From NCBI GenBank assembly GCA_030747885.1, contig JASLJW010000050.1, forward strand, positions 1-11,655: a DNA stretch of 11,655 bases. The letters run 5' to 3'. The notes below the pieces were generated by a model, which had not been told where the DNA came from, made no database searches, and saw nothing but the letters and a program-made list of their open reading frames with translations. The position numbers and the translations under genes were made by a program. This stretch comes from Candidatus Thalassarchaeaceae archaeon. GTDB taxonomy: Archaea; Thermoplasmatota; Poseidoniia; Poseidoniales; Thalassarchaeaceae. Below, piece by piece: positions 1 through 7,241 of this stretch. Numbering within the stretch: position 1 is the stretch's first letter; each line of letters begins with the position of its first letter.

Positions 1-21
1 TTGCTCAATAATTTCTGCCAT
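1..21 (-). CDS. Start of an unidentified gene running off the left edge
   Basis: On the minus strand an ATG at 21-19 opens a frame that stays open to the window edge, giving MAEIIEQ. It is preceded by the purine-rich TGAGGGATAAAA, whose GAGGG is a plausible ribosome binding site about 7 bases from the ATG, and it begins 12 bases after the stop of the upstream T2SSF gene. Spacing and orientation fit the next gene of the same operon. Seven residues are too few to identify it. T2SSF genes often sit beside a secretion ATPase, but nothing here shows that. Confidence 0.45.
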
Positions 22-33
22 TTTTATCCCTCA

Positions 34-780
34 TCAGAACATATTCCCTGCCATGATGTAAACACCCTGAAACAGGAGTGTAGACATCAGCATCCAAGCT
101 GGTGAAGACCATAGGTACTGACCAGTCCTACCAAGCATGCGACCACTGATTGTCACAGTTACTCCAGTGGCAGCAGCAGAGAAGAGATAGAGGGCTTCTA
201 ATGTTGAAGCAAGAGGGTATCCAGTAGATGGAGGTGCGAAAATACCTACAATAAATCCAGTAATACAAGGCAACATTAGACCCATTAATACAATCATAGT
301 AAATGCTTGACCGAAGACCTTCTCTTCCTTCAATTTCATCAAAGAGTTCAACTTCTCATACTCAATACTCATCCTGTAGGTAACTTCCTGCAAAGGAGCC
401 TGTTGTTCTAGAGCAGCATCCAGAAGATTGACTACTCGTTGGACCAAAGTACTTCGAGATTCAAGTGCAAATTTAGCTAATGCTGCTGTGAAAGATGTTG
501 CCTGCGCCCTAACAAGAGCTTGGTCCAATAGAGTCCCAGCAACATCATTCCTTGACTTAGCAACATCTGCAAAGGCTTGCTCAAGACCCAAACCGGCACC
601 CAACTCTGCAGAAATCAATTCCATCATCTCGGGCAAAGCAGCGTCAATGCTACTTCTTCTCCTAGACTCAATAGCCAAAGGAATTGCACCCCCAAAGCCA
701 ATAATTGCAAGTGGTAGCAGAAGCATTGCAGTTGGATTATCATTTAGGCGTTCCATCAATTGCCATAGCATTTGAATCAC
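34..780 (-). CDS. T2SSF-domain membrane protein (TadC/FlaJ-like platform protein), second of a pair
   Basis: Probable inner platform protein of a type IV pilus/archaellum/type II secretion-like machine, the integral membrane partner of a secretion ATPase. Four hydrophobic segments are visible at about residues 18-37, 160-182, 192-213 and 226-245. Between the first two lies a long, mostly helical cytoplasmic stretch (about 38-155) with the family pattern of a proline, then AELGAGLGLEQAF. At 248 residues it resembles one T2SSF unit of TadB/TadC rather than full FlaJ, which is about twice as long and carries two units. The longest frame starts at GTG 780 with GGAG upstream. ATG 771 (residue 4) is preceded by GAGGTGAT, almost the full anti-SD complement, and is at least as likely. 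The previous gene's stop lies one base upstream of the GTG. T2SSF is assigned by pattern; which apparatus it serves is unknown. Confidence 0.7.
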   Translation of the reverse strand: MIQMLWQLMERLNDNPTAMLLLPLAIIGFGGAIPLAIESRRRSSIDAALPEMMELISAELGAGLGLEQAFADVAKSRNDVAGTLLDQALVRAQATSFTAALAKFALESRSTLVQRVVNLLDAALEQQAPLQEVTYRMSIEYEKLNSLMKLKEEKVFGQAFTMIVLMGLMLPCITGFIVGIFAPPSTGYPLASTLEALYLFSAAATGVTVTISGRMLGRTGQYLWSSPAWMLMSTLLFQGVYIMAGNMF

Positions 781-783
781 CTC
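776..783 (-). promoter_or_regulatory. Strong Shine-Dalgarno site favouring the ATG 771 start
   Basis: Read on the minus strand, bases 783 to 776 are GAGGTGAT, eight consecutive matches to the archaeal SD consensus GGAGGTGATC, ending four bases before ATG 771. The site overlaps the stop of the upstream T2SSF gene (784-782) and also the alternative GTG start (780-778). This suggests tight translational coupling of the two membrane genes, with the second possibly starting three codons later than its longest frame. Confidence 0.55.
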
Positions 784-1348
784 AGACTCCAGGATCCTTA
801 GTATGGGCCTTCAATCCGATTAGTCCCATAGCTATCACACAAAATGCAAGACCACCGAACGTAGCCATTCTCGCAACTCCCGGCCCTGGAACATCAATCA
901 ATCCAGATGCCCCTGCGAAAAGATATGGGGCAACTGCCATTAATGGTAAAACAATAGGACCAAGCATACCCACAGTCAAAAGAGCAGTGGGCATTCCTTC
1001 AAGTGCTTCGATATATTTCATAATTCGATCAGTTCGTTCCTCTTCCTCTCGATCTGCTTGACGACGTAAATCAGAAATCAAATCTGTATTCGATGTGACA
1101 TTTGTCTTAAGAGTTGTAAGAAGACGTTTGTAGCCTGTCGATTTGGTTCGAGATGTAGCCTTAGTGAGTTCATCCTCAATTCGCCTACCTGCTCGAACTC
1201 CATCCATGATTTTTTCCATATCCTTGCTAATGGCGCCATATCCTCCTCGAGCAATATTGATTAGAACTGACTCTAGACCCACTCCTGCCCCTAGGAGTAC
1301 ATCGAAAGCTCGTAGAGCGGCTAACAAATCCCTTTCTTCTGCTTCCAT
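782..1348 (-). CDS. T2SSF-domain membrane protein (TadB/FlaJ-like platform protein), first of a pair
   Basis: A 188-residue protein with a soluble helical N-terminal part carrying the T2SSF-like motif LLGAGVGLESVL (about 18-29). A charged, heptad-like stretch follows (about 90-112, rich in E, R and D), then two hydrophobic segments at about 118-146 and 159-180. It lacks the N-terminal membrane helix seen in its neighbour. The start at ATG 1348 is well supported by GGAGG seven bases upstream. It ends one base before the next T2SSF gene, and the 114-residue gene upstream stops two bases before its start. Together the two T2SSF genes encode about 436 residues, close to one double-domain FlaJ/PilC-type protein. 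I infer that they form a heteromeric platform for a pilus or secretion system. The partner ATPase and pilins are not visible in the window. Confidence 0.65.
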   Translation of the reverse strand: MEAEERDLLAALRAFDVLLGAGVGLESVLINIARGGYGAISKDMEKIMDGVRAGRRIEDELTKATSRTKSTGYKRLLTTLKTNVTSNTDLISDLRRQADREEEERTDRIMKYIEALEGMPTALLTVGMLGPIVLPLMAVAPYLFAGASGLIDVPGPGVARMATFGGLAFCVIAMGLIGLKAHTKDPGV

Positions 1349-1350
1349 CT

Positions 1351-1695
1351 TCAGGCCTCCACATCTTCAATTAAAACCAATTCCACTTCGCCAGTTTCAG
1401 AATCATAACTCATCTCCTGAATTGCTACAAGCATCTCACGATCAATGAAGGGGTCAATGAAAGACGGTTGTCCCGCACGGAAAAGTCCCTCGAGAACTTT
1501 GTATCCTCGGTTATCCACTATGAGTCGAACAGTATACACTGCAGACTCTGAACCTTCATCTTTGAGGTCATCACCTTCACCGCCGCGTTGAAGAGTTCGT
1601 TCAAGTCGCCTCTTTATATTAACAGAAACATGACATTCCTCTAACTGCATCCATTCTCCGTCCTTTGCGCGGATGAAGCAAGAGATGCCTGACAT
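1351..1695 (-). CDS. Hypothetical 114-residue acidic protein
   Basis: I do not recognise this protein. It is soluble, has no signal peptide, membrane segment or cysteine cluster, and is acidic. A basic/glycine patch (KRRLERTLQRGGEGDD, about 29-44) is followed by alternating hydrophobic residues that suggest beta strands (YTVRLIVDN, VELVLIEDVE). The ATG at 1695 has GAGG seven bases upstream, so the start is credible; residue 16 is also a Met. It lies 59 bases after the RPA-associated gene and two bases before the first T2SSF gene, so it is probably co-transcribed with both. Its place between replication and pilus-type genes leaves either role open. Confidence 0.7.
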   Translation of the reverse strand: MSGISCFIRAKDGEWMQLEECHVSVNIKRRLERTLQRGGEGDDLKDEGSESAVYTVRLIVDNRGYKVLEGLFRAGQPSFIDPFIDREMLVAIQEMSYDSETGEVELVLIEDVEA

Positions 1696-1754
1696 GTCTG
1701 TCCCTCGTCGCCTACCGGAGACGTGGGGGCATCAAAGTATCGCACCATCGGGAG

Positions 1755-2699
1755 TCAGAGAATCTCAAAGAAACCGAATTCCGGTTCTTGAATCAAAGCC
1801 TGTACATCTCGAAGGTCATCAATCACTTCTTCAGCAGTTAAACGTACGACCCCAGCACTGGCGCATTCACGAATTAATGTGTCATAATCTACTGGGCCAT
1901 CTGAACTTCCTAGGCATTGCATAATGGCTTCTTGCGCCTTACTAATTGCTTCATCACCAGCAAGATTTTTTGACGGTGTTTTGGGACTTGCTTCAACATT
2001 TACCTCGACCGGTGGGGCTTCATCAGGAGGTGCGATTCCTTCACTCATACTTATCGCACGCATTACTGCAACCTCGTATACAGAATCGTCTACATCCCCA
2101 TAATGTTCCTTCGACTTCAGAAGGCCAGGAATGAGATCCATAGGGATGCCTCCGGACTTAAAACCGGATTCTGAGGCATCTAATTCACGAGATTTTCGAT
2201 GTGCATCTATTCTACGCATTGTTGCATCTGCTGTTCTAGCTAACCATACATGATATCGAGAAATATCGATCTCTCGGAATCCTTCCGAACGAATACTGGT
2301 GAAAACACCGCCATCTTCCGTTTCGTAATGTCTTGAACGACCCATCATGAGGACTACAAAACGATCTCCTCGTTCAAATCGCGCCAATATCTCTTCAGCA
2401 TCTGCATGTAGTTCTGGATTAAATGGAGCAATGTCGAACATATGCAATCCAGTGGAATCACGTAAACGGCCTCGATATCCAGGTCCACTCTCTGTATCTC
2501 TCCTTTCCATATTGTCAATTACACCTGCAACCAACATTCGAGAGGTCATTGCACCTAGGCGGCTTACCACAAAAGAGGGATCAAACTCGCCTTGCCCAAC
2601 TATTGGCAATGATGACTGAGTAAATTCAATTGCAAACATCCTCAATGCAGGTTGTCGCTGCCCTCTAGAACTACCCATACTCAAAGGACCACCCCCCAT
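1755..2699 (-). CDS. RPA-associated protein (RPAP, OB-fold plus C-terminal winged-helix-like domain)
   Basis: Probable partner subunit of archaeal replication protein A, the single-stranded DNA-binding complex of replication and repair. The central part (about 55-150) has the strand pattern of an OB fold, with GVIDN, GRLRDSTG and FVVLMMGR resembling archaeal RPA-associated proteins. A low-complexity proline/acidic linker (about 221-247) leads to a C-terminal helical domain (about 250-314) of winged-helix type ending FGFFEIL. The longest frame starts at ATG 2699 and overlaps the RPA stop by 19 bases. ATG 2678 (residue 8) follows the RPA stop by two bases and has GGGGGTGGTCC, SD-like, about ten bases upstream, so a 307-residue product is equally possible. 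RPA and its partner are commonly adjacent in euryarchaea, which supports the call; sequence similarity alone is moderate. Confidence 0.75.
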   Translation of the reverse strand: MGGGPLSMGSSRGQRQPALRMFAIEFTQSSLPIVGQGEFDPSFVVSRLGAMTSRMLVAGVIDNMERRDTESGPGYRGRLRDSTGLHMFDIAPFNPELHADAEEILARFERGDRFVVLMMGRSRHYETEDGGVFTSIRSEGFREIDISRYHVWLARTADATMRRIDAHRKSRELDASESGFKSGGIPMDLIPGLLKSKEHYGDVDDSVYEVAVMRAISMSEGIAPPDEAPPVEVNVEASPKTPSKNLAGDEAISKAQEAIMQCLGSSDGPVDYDTLIRECASAGVVRLTAEEVIDDLRDVQALIQEPEFGFFEIL

Positions 2700-4360
2700 C
2701 TTTCACGAACTTCAGCAGCTATAGCCACAGGGTCTCCTGATTTCTCAACAATTGAATCCGCCATCAGCATTGTTCCACGATCATCTACGATGGCTCGCCC
2801 CTTAATCGACAGGCGTTGGCCAAACAACCGATTCTGCAGTTCCTGAACAAAACCACTAGCTCCTTCTTCTGTGATTCTACTCTGTATAGTGCTCATGTCT
2901 GACTCCAAGAATTTTTCAGACGCTGCACGCCCTACTACTACATTTGCTGTGGCCAAACCATCATCAATAACAAGACGGAGACGGAGATCTTCAACCCCTT
3001 CAACCACATTATGATCTGCACAAACGCCTTCTCGCAAAACTCGTCTACATTCTGGGCAACGAAGAACGATGCCACAATCATCTCGAATAGCTAAAACGTC
3101 TCCCTCAGTCTGTATTCCATCCCTTGATCCATTTATTCTCAATTCACCAAGTGTTGCTTCGACGACGTGAGATTCAGGGTCAATCTTTTCCCATGGAGAA
3201 TCGTCAAGAATAGTTATCTGTGCAGCATCATCTACGGTAATATCTGGCGTTCCTTGGAATGCACGAATTCGAGCCTCTTGAACTGAAACAACTTGGCCAG
3301 ATTCTAATTCGATAGGAGACCAAACAGTCATCTTACATCGTCCAGAGGGATCTAAAACACGCACACTGGTTAGACTACGTTCTTCACCGTCTCGAACAAA
3401 TGTTCTTGTTTCGATAGACTCAATTTGAACTGTAATATCTACGCCTCTCATGCCATCACGGATATCTGCGATTGATGCACGAGTCTGAGATGCGAGTTCA
3501 TCCACATCAGGGAATGCAGCATCTCTGAACACCTCAATCTTTGTTCTATCACTGAAATTAACTTCAGGAGTATCACGAAATCTACGAATGTTTGCACCTT
3601 CAAAACGAAGTAATGCTCCAACCTCATGATTGAATTCACCCCAGCACAGGAAACTCATCTGTCCAGAACTATCTGCAAGACGACCTCTTACGACATCTAT
3701 TGTCCCACTCCCGTCTTTCTTAACGATCTGATCCGGACGAGCTGCAACAACTCGAGCAACGAGAGAGACTGGCCCCTCCATTGTACTCGCCGTAGAAAGG
3801 TCAACGGGATCAGATGTAGGAAGGGCTACGGCATTCCCCTCCTGAAGTACGACCACGCGGCTGCTCTGATTGATGTTCAGGGAACGTTTGCCATTCCACT
3901 CGTTTACTGAAACTCCCTCAAGGCGAACAATAGAACCTGGAGAAAGATTTGCACTGTGGTTCCCCCAGTCCTTGTAATCCCATCTAGTGCTCTCCTCATT
4001 TGAGAAGGGGAGATCCTCAATCCATCCAAATGCAATTTGTTTCTCTTCTCCGGTTTTCATTTTCTGCATTCGAGGTGTATAGGTTACTACAGCCACCTCT
4101 ACAGTGACATTTCGATCATCAGAAGCTAATTCAGAAAATTTTTCTACCTTTTTGCTTGAAACCATGCTATCCATTCGAGTCTGAATTGTGGCATCTGTAT
4201 CGTCCTTCTGAAATCTCTTCATTATGGAACGAACAGCATCCTCAGGTTCAATTCTAAACTGAACGTGATACTTGGTGAATTCCTCGCGAACAGCTTCTCT
4301 GTCAGCATCCGGAACTTCGGCTAGAACTCGATCGATGTAGGTGTCGTATTCATCTGTCAT
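2681..4360 (-). CDS. Replication protein A, multi-OB-fold single-stranded DNA-binding protein with zinc finger
   Basis: Coats and protects single-stranded DNA in replication, recombination and repair. The 559 residues hold an acidic helical N-terminus (1-65) and OB-fold-like units at about 82-172, 195-278 and 305-385, recognisable from repeats such as LADSSGQMSFLCW and LDPSGRCKMTVW. A fourth unit at about 400-540 contains a zinc finger with C435-x2-C438 and C447-x2-H450. Several OB folds followed by a CxxC...CxxH finger is the classic euryarchaeal RPA layout. The start at ATG 4360 has GGAG nine bases upstream in CGGAGATTG. It is the first gene of the leftward operon, followed at once by the RPA-associated gene. 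It is divergent from the deacylase gene, so its promoter should lie in the palindrome-rich spacer. Identification is strong; which of several possible RPA paralogues it is cannot be told. Confidence 0.9.
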   Translation of the reverse strand: MTDEYDTYIDRVLAEVPDADREAVREEFTKYHVQFRIEPEDAVRSIMKRFQKDDTDATIQTRMDSMVSSKKVEKFSELASDDRNVTVEVAVVTYTPRMQKMKTGEEKQIAFGWIEDLPFSNEESTRWDYKDWGNHSANLSPGSIVRLEGVSVNEWNGKRSLNINQSSRVVVLQEGNAVALPTSDPVDLSTASTMEGPVSLVARVVAARPDQIVKKDGSGTIDVVRGRLADSSGQMSFLCWGEFNHEVGALLRFEGANIRRFRDTPEVNFSDRTKIEVFRDAAFPDVDELASQTRASIADIRDGMRGVDITVQIESIETRTFVRDGEERSLTSVRVLDPSGRCKMTVWSPIELESGQVVSVQEARIRAFQGTPDITVDDAAQITILDDSPWEKIDPESHVVEATLGELRINGSRDGIQTEGDVLAIRDDCGIVLRCPECRRVLREGVCADHNVVEGVEDLRLRLVIDDGLATANVVVGRAASEKFLESDMSTIQSRITEEGASGFVQELQNRLFGQRLSIKGRAIVDDRGTMLMADSIVEKSGDPVAIAAEVRERWGVVL

Positions 4361-4370
4361 ATTTTCAATC

Positions 4371-4393
4371 TCCGCGGAAGTAGGGGAATTCCC
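4371..4393. repeat. Two short perfect palindromes upstream of RPA
   Basis: TCCGCGGA (4371-4378) and GGGAATTCCC (4384-4393) are perfect self-complementary sequences five bases apart, 11 and 24 bases upstream of the RPA start codon. The first overlaps the RPA ribosome binding site, as read on the minus strand. They could be regulator-binding sites; no function is shown by sequence alone. Confidence 0.45.
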
Positions 4394-4406
4394 GCTCCAG
4401 CGAACA

Positions 4407-4447
4407 CCGAGTCACTCCAACATTTGGAGAAAGGAGGGATGACTCGG
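4407..4447. promoter_or_regulatory. Nested inverted repeat / potential hairpin with a GGAGG in its bulge
   Basis: CCGAGTCA (4407-4414) pairs exactly with TGACTCGG (4440-4447). Immediately inside, CTCCAA (4415-4420) pairs with TTGGAG (4424-4429) around the loop CAT. The result is a 14-pair stem interrupted on one side by a ten-base bulge, AAAGGAGGGA, that holds a perfect Shine-Dalgarno core. As DNA it could be a two-part operator in the divergent promoter region; as plus-strand RNA it would be a leader hairpin ahead of the deacylase gene. Which of these applies is unknown. Confidence 0.5.
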
Positions 4448-4532
4448 CGTAATGCTGCTGAAGTCTGGACACCACATCGCCTCCGGAGACATCCGTTATT
4501 CACGACGGTTCTTGAACCATGCTGATTGCAAA

Positions 4533-5684
4533 ATGACCGATGACATCATGACGAATAGGGTGATACGAAGAGCCATGAGGGAGCCTTTCCACTTTGAGGG
4601 AGTCGATGTTGAACCCGGCACTCAAGCTAGAGTTCCGCTATCAATCGGATTGGATCCTCTAGGTCGAGAATTAGTCATTCCAGTACACATTTTACACGGA
4701 AAAAAGGATGGACCGATCCTTACAATCACCTCAACAATCCATGGAGATGAACTGAATGGTGTCACAATCATTCGACATCTATTGTATGGAAGAGATTTGA
4801 AACCAGAAACAAGTGATGATTTAGTACGAGCTGAAAATCTACGCGGTACACTATTGATTGTACCAGTATGCAATCCAGAAGCAGTTATTCTTGATACTAG
4901 AAGATCTAGTGATGGAAGGGATCTCAACAGATGTTTTCCAGGCTCACCACATGGGACTCATTCAGCAAGGATTGCTCATACTCTGTTTGAACGAGTAGTG
5001 ATGAGGGGCTCATTTCTAATTGATTTACACACTGCTCCTGCACGGAGAACAAACGCCCCTCATATCAGAGCAAATTGCGACAGAAATGACTCAAAGGAAC
5101 TAGCAAGAGCATTTGGAACTCCAATTGTCCTTCACTCTATTGGGCCAGAAGGATCTCTTAGGAGAACTGCAACTGGCTTAGGCATACATTCTATCCTTCT
5201 TGAAGCAGGCACAGCGAATGTGTTTGAACAAGGAGCAATTGCAGTAGGTGTACAAGGAATCATGAATGTACTGATTCACTTGGGCATGATTGACGGAAAT
5301 ATTCGCAAACCAGAATGGCGATTAATTGTAAGAAAATCACGATGGGTGAGATCCCCTAGAGGAGGAATGCTTCATCCAGCAATTGTGGCGGGTGAATTAG
5401 TAGAAAAAGGACAAGCTATTGCATATATTACGAATCCTCTAAGCGGTGATGCAGAGGCCATTTTGAGTCCAATGTCTGGAGTGGCAGTAGGGCTTGCAAC
5501 TTCTCCAATTGTTAGAGAAGGTGACCCTGTAGCCAATATTGCATCAGTTATGAAGAAAAAAACACATCAGAAAATTCGAGCCGCTCCAATGACTGAATGG
5601 ACAATAAGAGATGTTGCAGAAACACTGGAAGATATCTCTGATGATGAAGATGGCTATTGTATAGATGATGCCCCAGAAGATTAG
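4533..5684 (+). CDS. Succinylglutamate desuccinylase/aspartoacylase family zinc deacylase
   Basis: Predicted M14-like zinc hydrolase that cleaves an N-acyl or amide bond from a small amino-acid-like substrate. Numbered from the longest start (ATG 4452), the zinc site is H97-x2-E100 in IHGDELNG and H193 in LIDLHTAP. RDLNRCFPG (156-164) provides the substrate-binding Arg/Asn, and E251 in LLEAGT is the expected catalytic Glu. A C-terminal barrel-sandwich-like part (about 300-365) and a short acidic tail follow. ATGs at 4452, 4533, 4548 and 4575 share the frame. Residues before 4533 look unconserved and run through palindromic leader sequence. ATG 4575 has an SD-like GGTGAT ten bases upstream and would give 369 residues. 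I chose 4533 as a compromise. Next on the same strand, 43 bases on, is the Mog gene. The true substrate cannot be told. Confidence 0.82.
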   Translation: MTDDIMTNRVIRRAMREPFHFEGVDVEPGTQARVPLSIGLDPLGRELVIPVHILHGKKDGPILTITSTIHGDELNGVTIIRHLLYGRDLKPETSDDLVRAENLRGTLLIVPVCNPEAVILDTRRSSDGRDLNRCFPGSPHGTHSARIAHTLFERVVMRGSFLIDLHTAPARRTNAPHIRANCDRNDSKELARAFGTPIVLHSIGPEGSLRRTATGLGIHSILLEAGTANVFEQGAIAVGVQGIMNVLIHLGMIDGNIRKPEWRLIVRKSRWVRSPRGGMLHPAIVAGELVEKGQAIAYITNPLSGDAEAILSPMSGVAVGLATSPIVREGDPVANIASVMKKKTHQKIRAAPMTEWTIRDVAETLEDISDDEDGYCIDDAPED

Positions 5685-5727
5685 GGCGAGATGAACATCT
5701 TATGTCCAACCATCACATGAGAGTAGT

Positions 5728-6258
5728 ATGGAGGCGACGATAGGGATACTCACAATTTCCGATCGCGCCTTCACTGGAGTTTACGAAGACGAATCTGGGC
5801 CAGCAGTAGTTCAGACTCTAAAGAATATTATTTCCTCTGAATGGATACCAGTTAGGAGCCTCGTTCCTGATGAAATTAATTCCATCGAGGGGGAGTTAAT
5901 CAGATTGGTAGATGAGGAAGCATGTTGCTTGGTAATTACAACTGGAGGGACTGGTCCATCGGCACGGGATGTGACTCCAGAAGCGACCGAAATGGTGTGC
6001 GATAGGATGATGCCAGGTTACGGAGAACTGATGAGAAACATTTCACTGCAATATGTCCCCACTGCTATACTTTCTAGACAGACCGCAGGATTGAGAGGGA
6101 ATTCTCTGATACTCAACCTTCCGGGTTCTCCAAAGGCCATTGATCAGACACTCATACCTCTTTTCGAATCTATTCCTGCTTGCATTGATCTAATGGGGGG
6201 CCCGTTTATCGAAACCGACCCAAATGTAGTGACTGCTTTTCGTCCAAATCATCGTTAA
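5728..6258 (+). CDS. mog: Molybdopterin adenylyltransferase (Mog/MoaB family)
   Basis: Activates molybdopterin by adenylylation before metal insertion in molybdenum/tungsten cofactor synthesis. The whole chain follows bacterial Mog: TISDRAFTGVYEDESGPA at the N-terminus, TTGGTGPSARDVTPEAT (the nucleotide/pterin-binding signature, about 72-88), MPGYGELMR, PTAILSRQTAG and NLPGSPKAI, ending GPFIETDPNVVTAFRPN. At 176 residues it is slightly shorter than E. coli Mog, lacking the segment after the PKAI helix, but the family core looks complete. The ATG at 5728 has only a weak GAG upstream, and no earlier ATG in frame was identified. The gene lies between the deacylase and RNase PH with 43-base gaps on each side. 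No other cofactor gene is in the window, so the neighbourhood adds nothing to the pathway assignment. Confidence 0.92.
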   Translation: MEATIGILTISDRAFTGVYEDESGPAVVQTLKNIISSEWIPVRSLVPDEINSIEGELIRLVDEEACCLVITTGGTGPSARDVTPEATEMVCDRMMPGYGELMRNISLQYVPTAILSRQTAGLRGNSLILNLPGSPKAIDQTLIPLFESIPACIDLMGGPFIETDPNVVTAFRPNHR

Positions 6259-6301
6259 GTCAGAACAAAGGGTTCAACTCCTATTCATTGGAGCACAGGA
6301 T

Positions 6302-7105
6302 ATGGCCAAGATGAAAAGCGGGTTCACCCCAACAAGATCAAATGATGAAATTCGTGAAATTAAGGTGACTCTAGACTTCACACCCAATGCTTTGGCTTCA
6401 GTCTTATATCAACAGGGAGACACAATGGTTCTTGCATGTGTCACTAAGGAACGTTCTCTCCCTCGATGGTTTCCTCGTGATGCTACCAAAGGTTGGGTTC
6501 ATGCAGAATATTCGCTGATGCCCGCATCTACTGATTCACGATTCCGTAGAGAAAGGAATGGAGCTAAGGGAAGAACTCAGGAGATTGAACGCTTGGTTGC
6601 CAGATCTCTTCGCGCAGCAGTGGATTTGGAAGCATTGGGGCCGATTGCGCTCAACATTGACTGTGATGTTTTGAATGCAGATGGGGGAACCCGATGTGCA
6701 TCAATTACTGCTGCAGGAATTGCACTCAGACTTGCCATTAGGAGATTGATTTCGGATGGGATTTGCTTACCTTTAGATAGACGTGAAGAAGCAAATGAAA
6801 GTAAAGTAATTCTCAGTGATGAGGAAGCAACAAATCACGAGAATGCAGTCATGGCAAATGATGTTGCAGCAATCAGTGTTGGGCTGCTTGAGGGAGAAGT
6901 CTTCGCAGATCTGGATTATGTTTTAGACAGCAACGCAGATGTCGATATGAACATCGTCATGACCTCAGATGGTCGCTTCGTAGAAGTTCAAGGAACAGGA
7001 GAAGAATCCACATACTCCTCAGATGAACTCAGCGCACTTATTGATTCTGGAACAAAGGCAATTGAACAACTATTTGCAATTCAGAAAAAAACTCTGGCGG
7101 AATAA
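6302..7105 (+). CDS. rph: Ribonuclease PH, bacterial type
   Basis: Phosphorolytic 3'-5' exoribonuclease that removes extra nucleotides after the CCA end of tRNA precursors. It matches bacterial RNase PH over its whole length: GWVHAEYSLMPAST (64-77), GRTQEIERLVARSLRAAVDL (90-109) with the phosphate-binding R91, IDCDVLNADGGTRCASIT (119-136) with G129-T130-R131, and ADLDYVLDSNADVDMNIVMT (202-221) with the acidic D203 and D209. It has an extra polar insertion at about 157-185 compared with the usual enzyme of about 240 residues. It resembles bacterial RNase PH more than archaeal exosome Rrp41/Rrp42. ATG 6302 has GGAG eight bases upstream. A tRNA-Phe gene follows 58 bases downstream on the same strand, a fitting substrate if they are co-transcribed. 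Family is certain; acquisition from bacteria is inference. Confidence 0.93.
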   Translation: MAKMKSGFTPTRSNDEIREIKVTLDFTPNALASVLYQQGDTMVLACVTKERSLPRWFPRDATKGWVHAEYSLMPASTDSRFRRERNGAKGRTQEIERLVARSLRAAVDLEALGPIALNIDCDVLNADGGTRCASITAAGIALRLAIRRLISDGICLPLDRREEANESKVILSDEEATNHENAVMANDVAAISVGLLEGEVFADLDYVLDSNADVDMNIVMTSDGRFVEVQGTGEESTYSSDELSALIDSGTKAIEQLFAIQKKTLAE

Positions 7106-7163
7106 TCATTTCTTCGTTTCATAGCGCAAGCCTTGAATGGGAATCCATAGTGGCGAGTACATT

Positions 7164-7239
7164 GCGACGGTAACTCAGCTGGGAGAGTGCCAGACTGAAG
7201 ATCTGGAAGTCGCCGGTTCAAGCCCGGCCCGTCGCACCA
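7164..7239 (+). tRNA. tRNA-Phe (GAA), CCA encoded
   Basis: The 73-base body folds into a full cloverleaf: acceptor GCGACGG/CCGTCGC, D stem ACTC/GAGT, anticodon stem CCAGA/TCTGG around the loop CTGAAGA (anticodon GAA), variable AAGTC, and T stem GCCGG/CCGGC around TTCAAGC. The discriminator A at 7236 is followed by genomic CCA (7237-7239). There is no intron. It lies 58 bases downstream of RNase PH on the same strand. No clear archaeal TATA element was seen just upstream, so it may be processed from the rph transcript. The facing endonuclease gene ends two bases beyond it. Confidence 0.96.
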
Positions 7240-7241
7240 TC

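Noticed and set aside
428..1061. Plus-strand frames opposite the T2SSF genes
   Set aside because: The minus-strand frames have strong SD sites, tight operon spacing and membrane segments. The plus-strand translations show low-complexity Ser/Pro bias typical of antisense frames.
4439..4525. A 28-codon frame from ATG 4439 ending just before ATG 4533, a possible leader peptide for the deacylase gene
   Set aside because: The GGAGG upstream ends only one base before this ATG, too close for normal initiation, and the peptide has no recognisable features. Only the hairpin is kept as a feature.
7106..7163. T-rich stretch after RNase PH as a terminator, or a tRNA promoter
   Set aside because: The bases after the stop are only mildly T-rich and no convincing TATA element sits at the expected distance from the tRNA. 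Neither call is supported.
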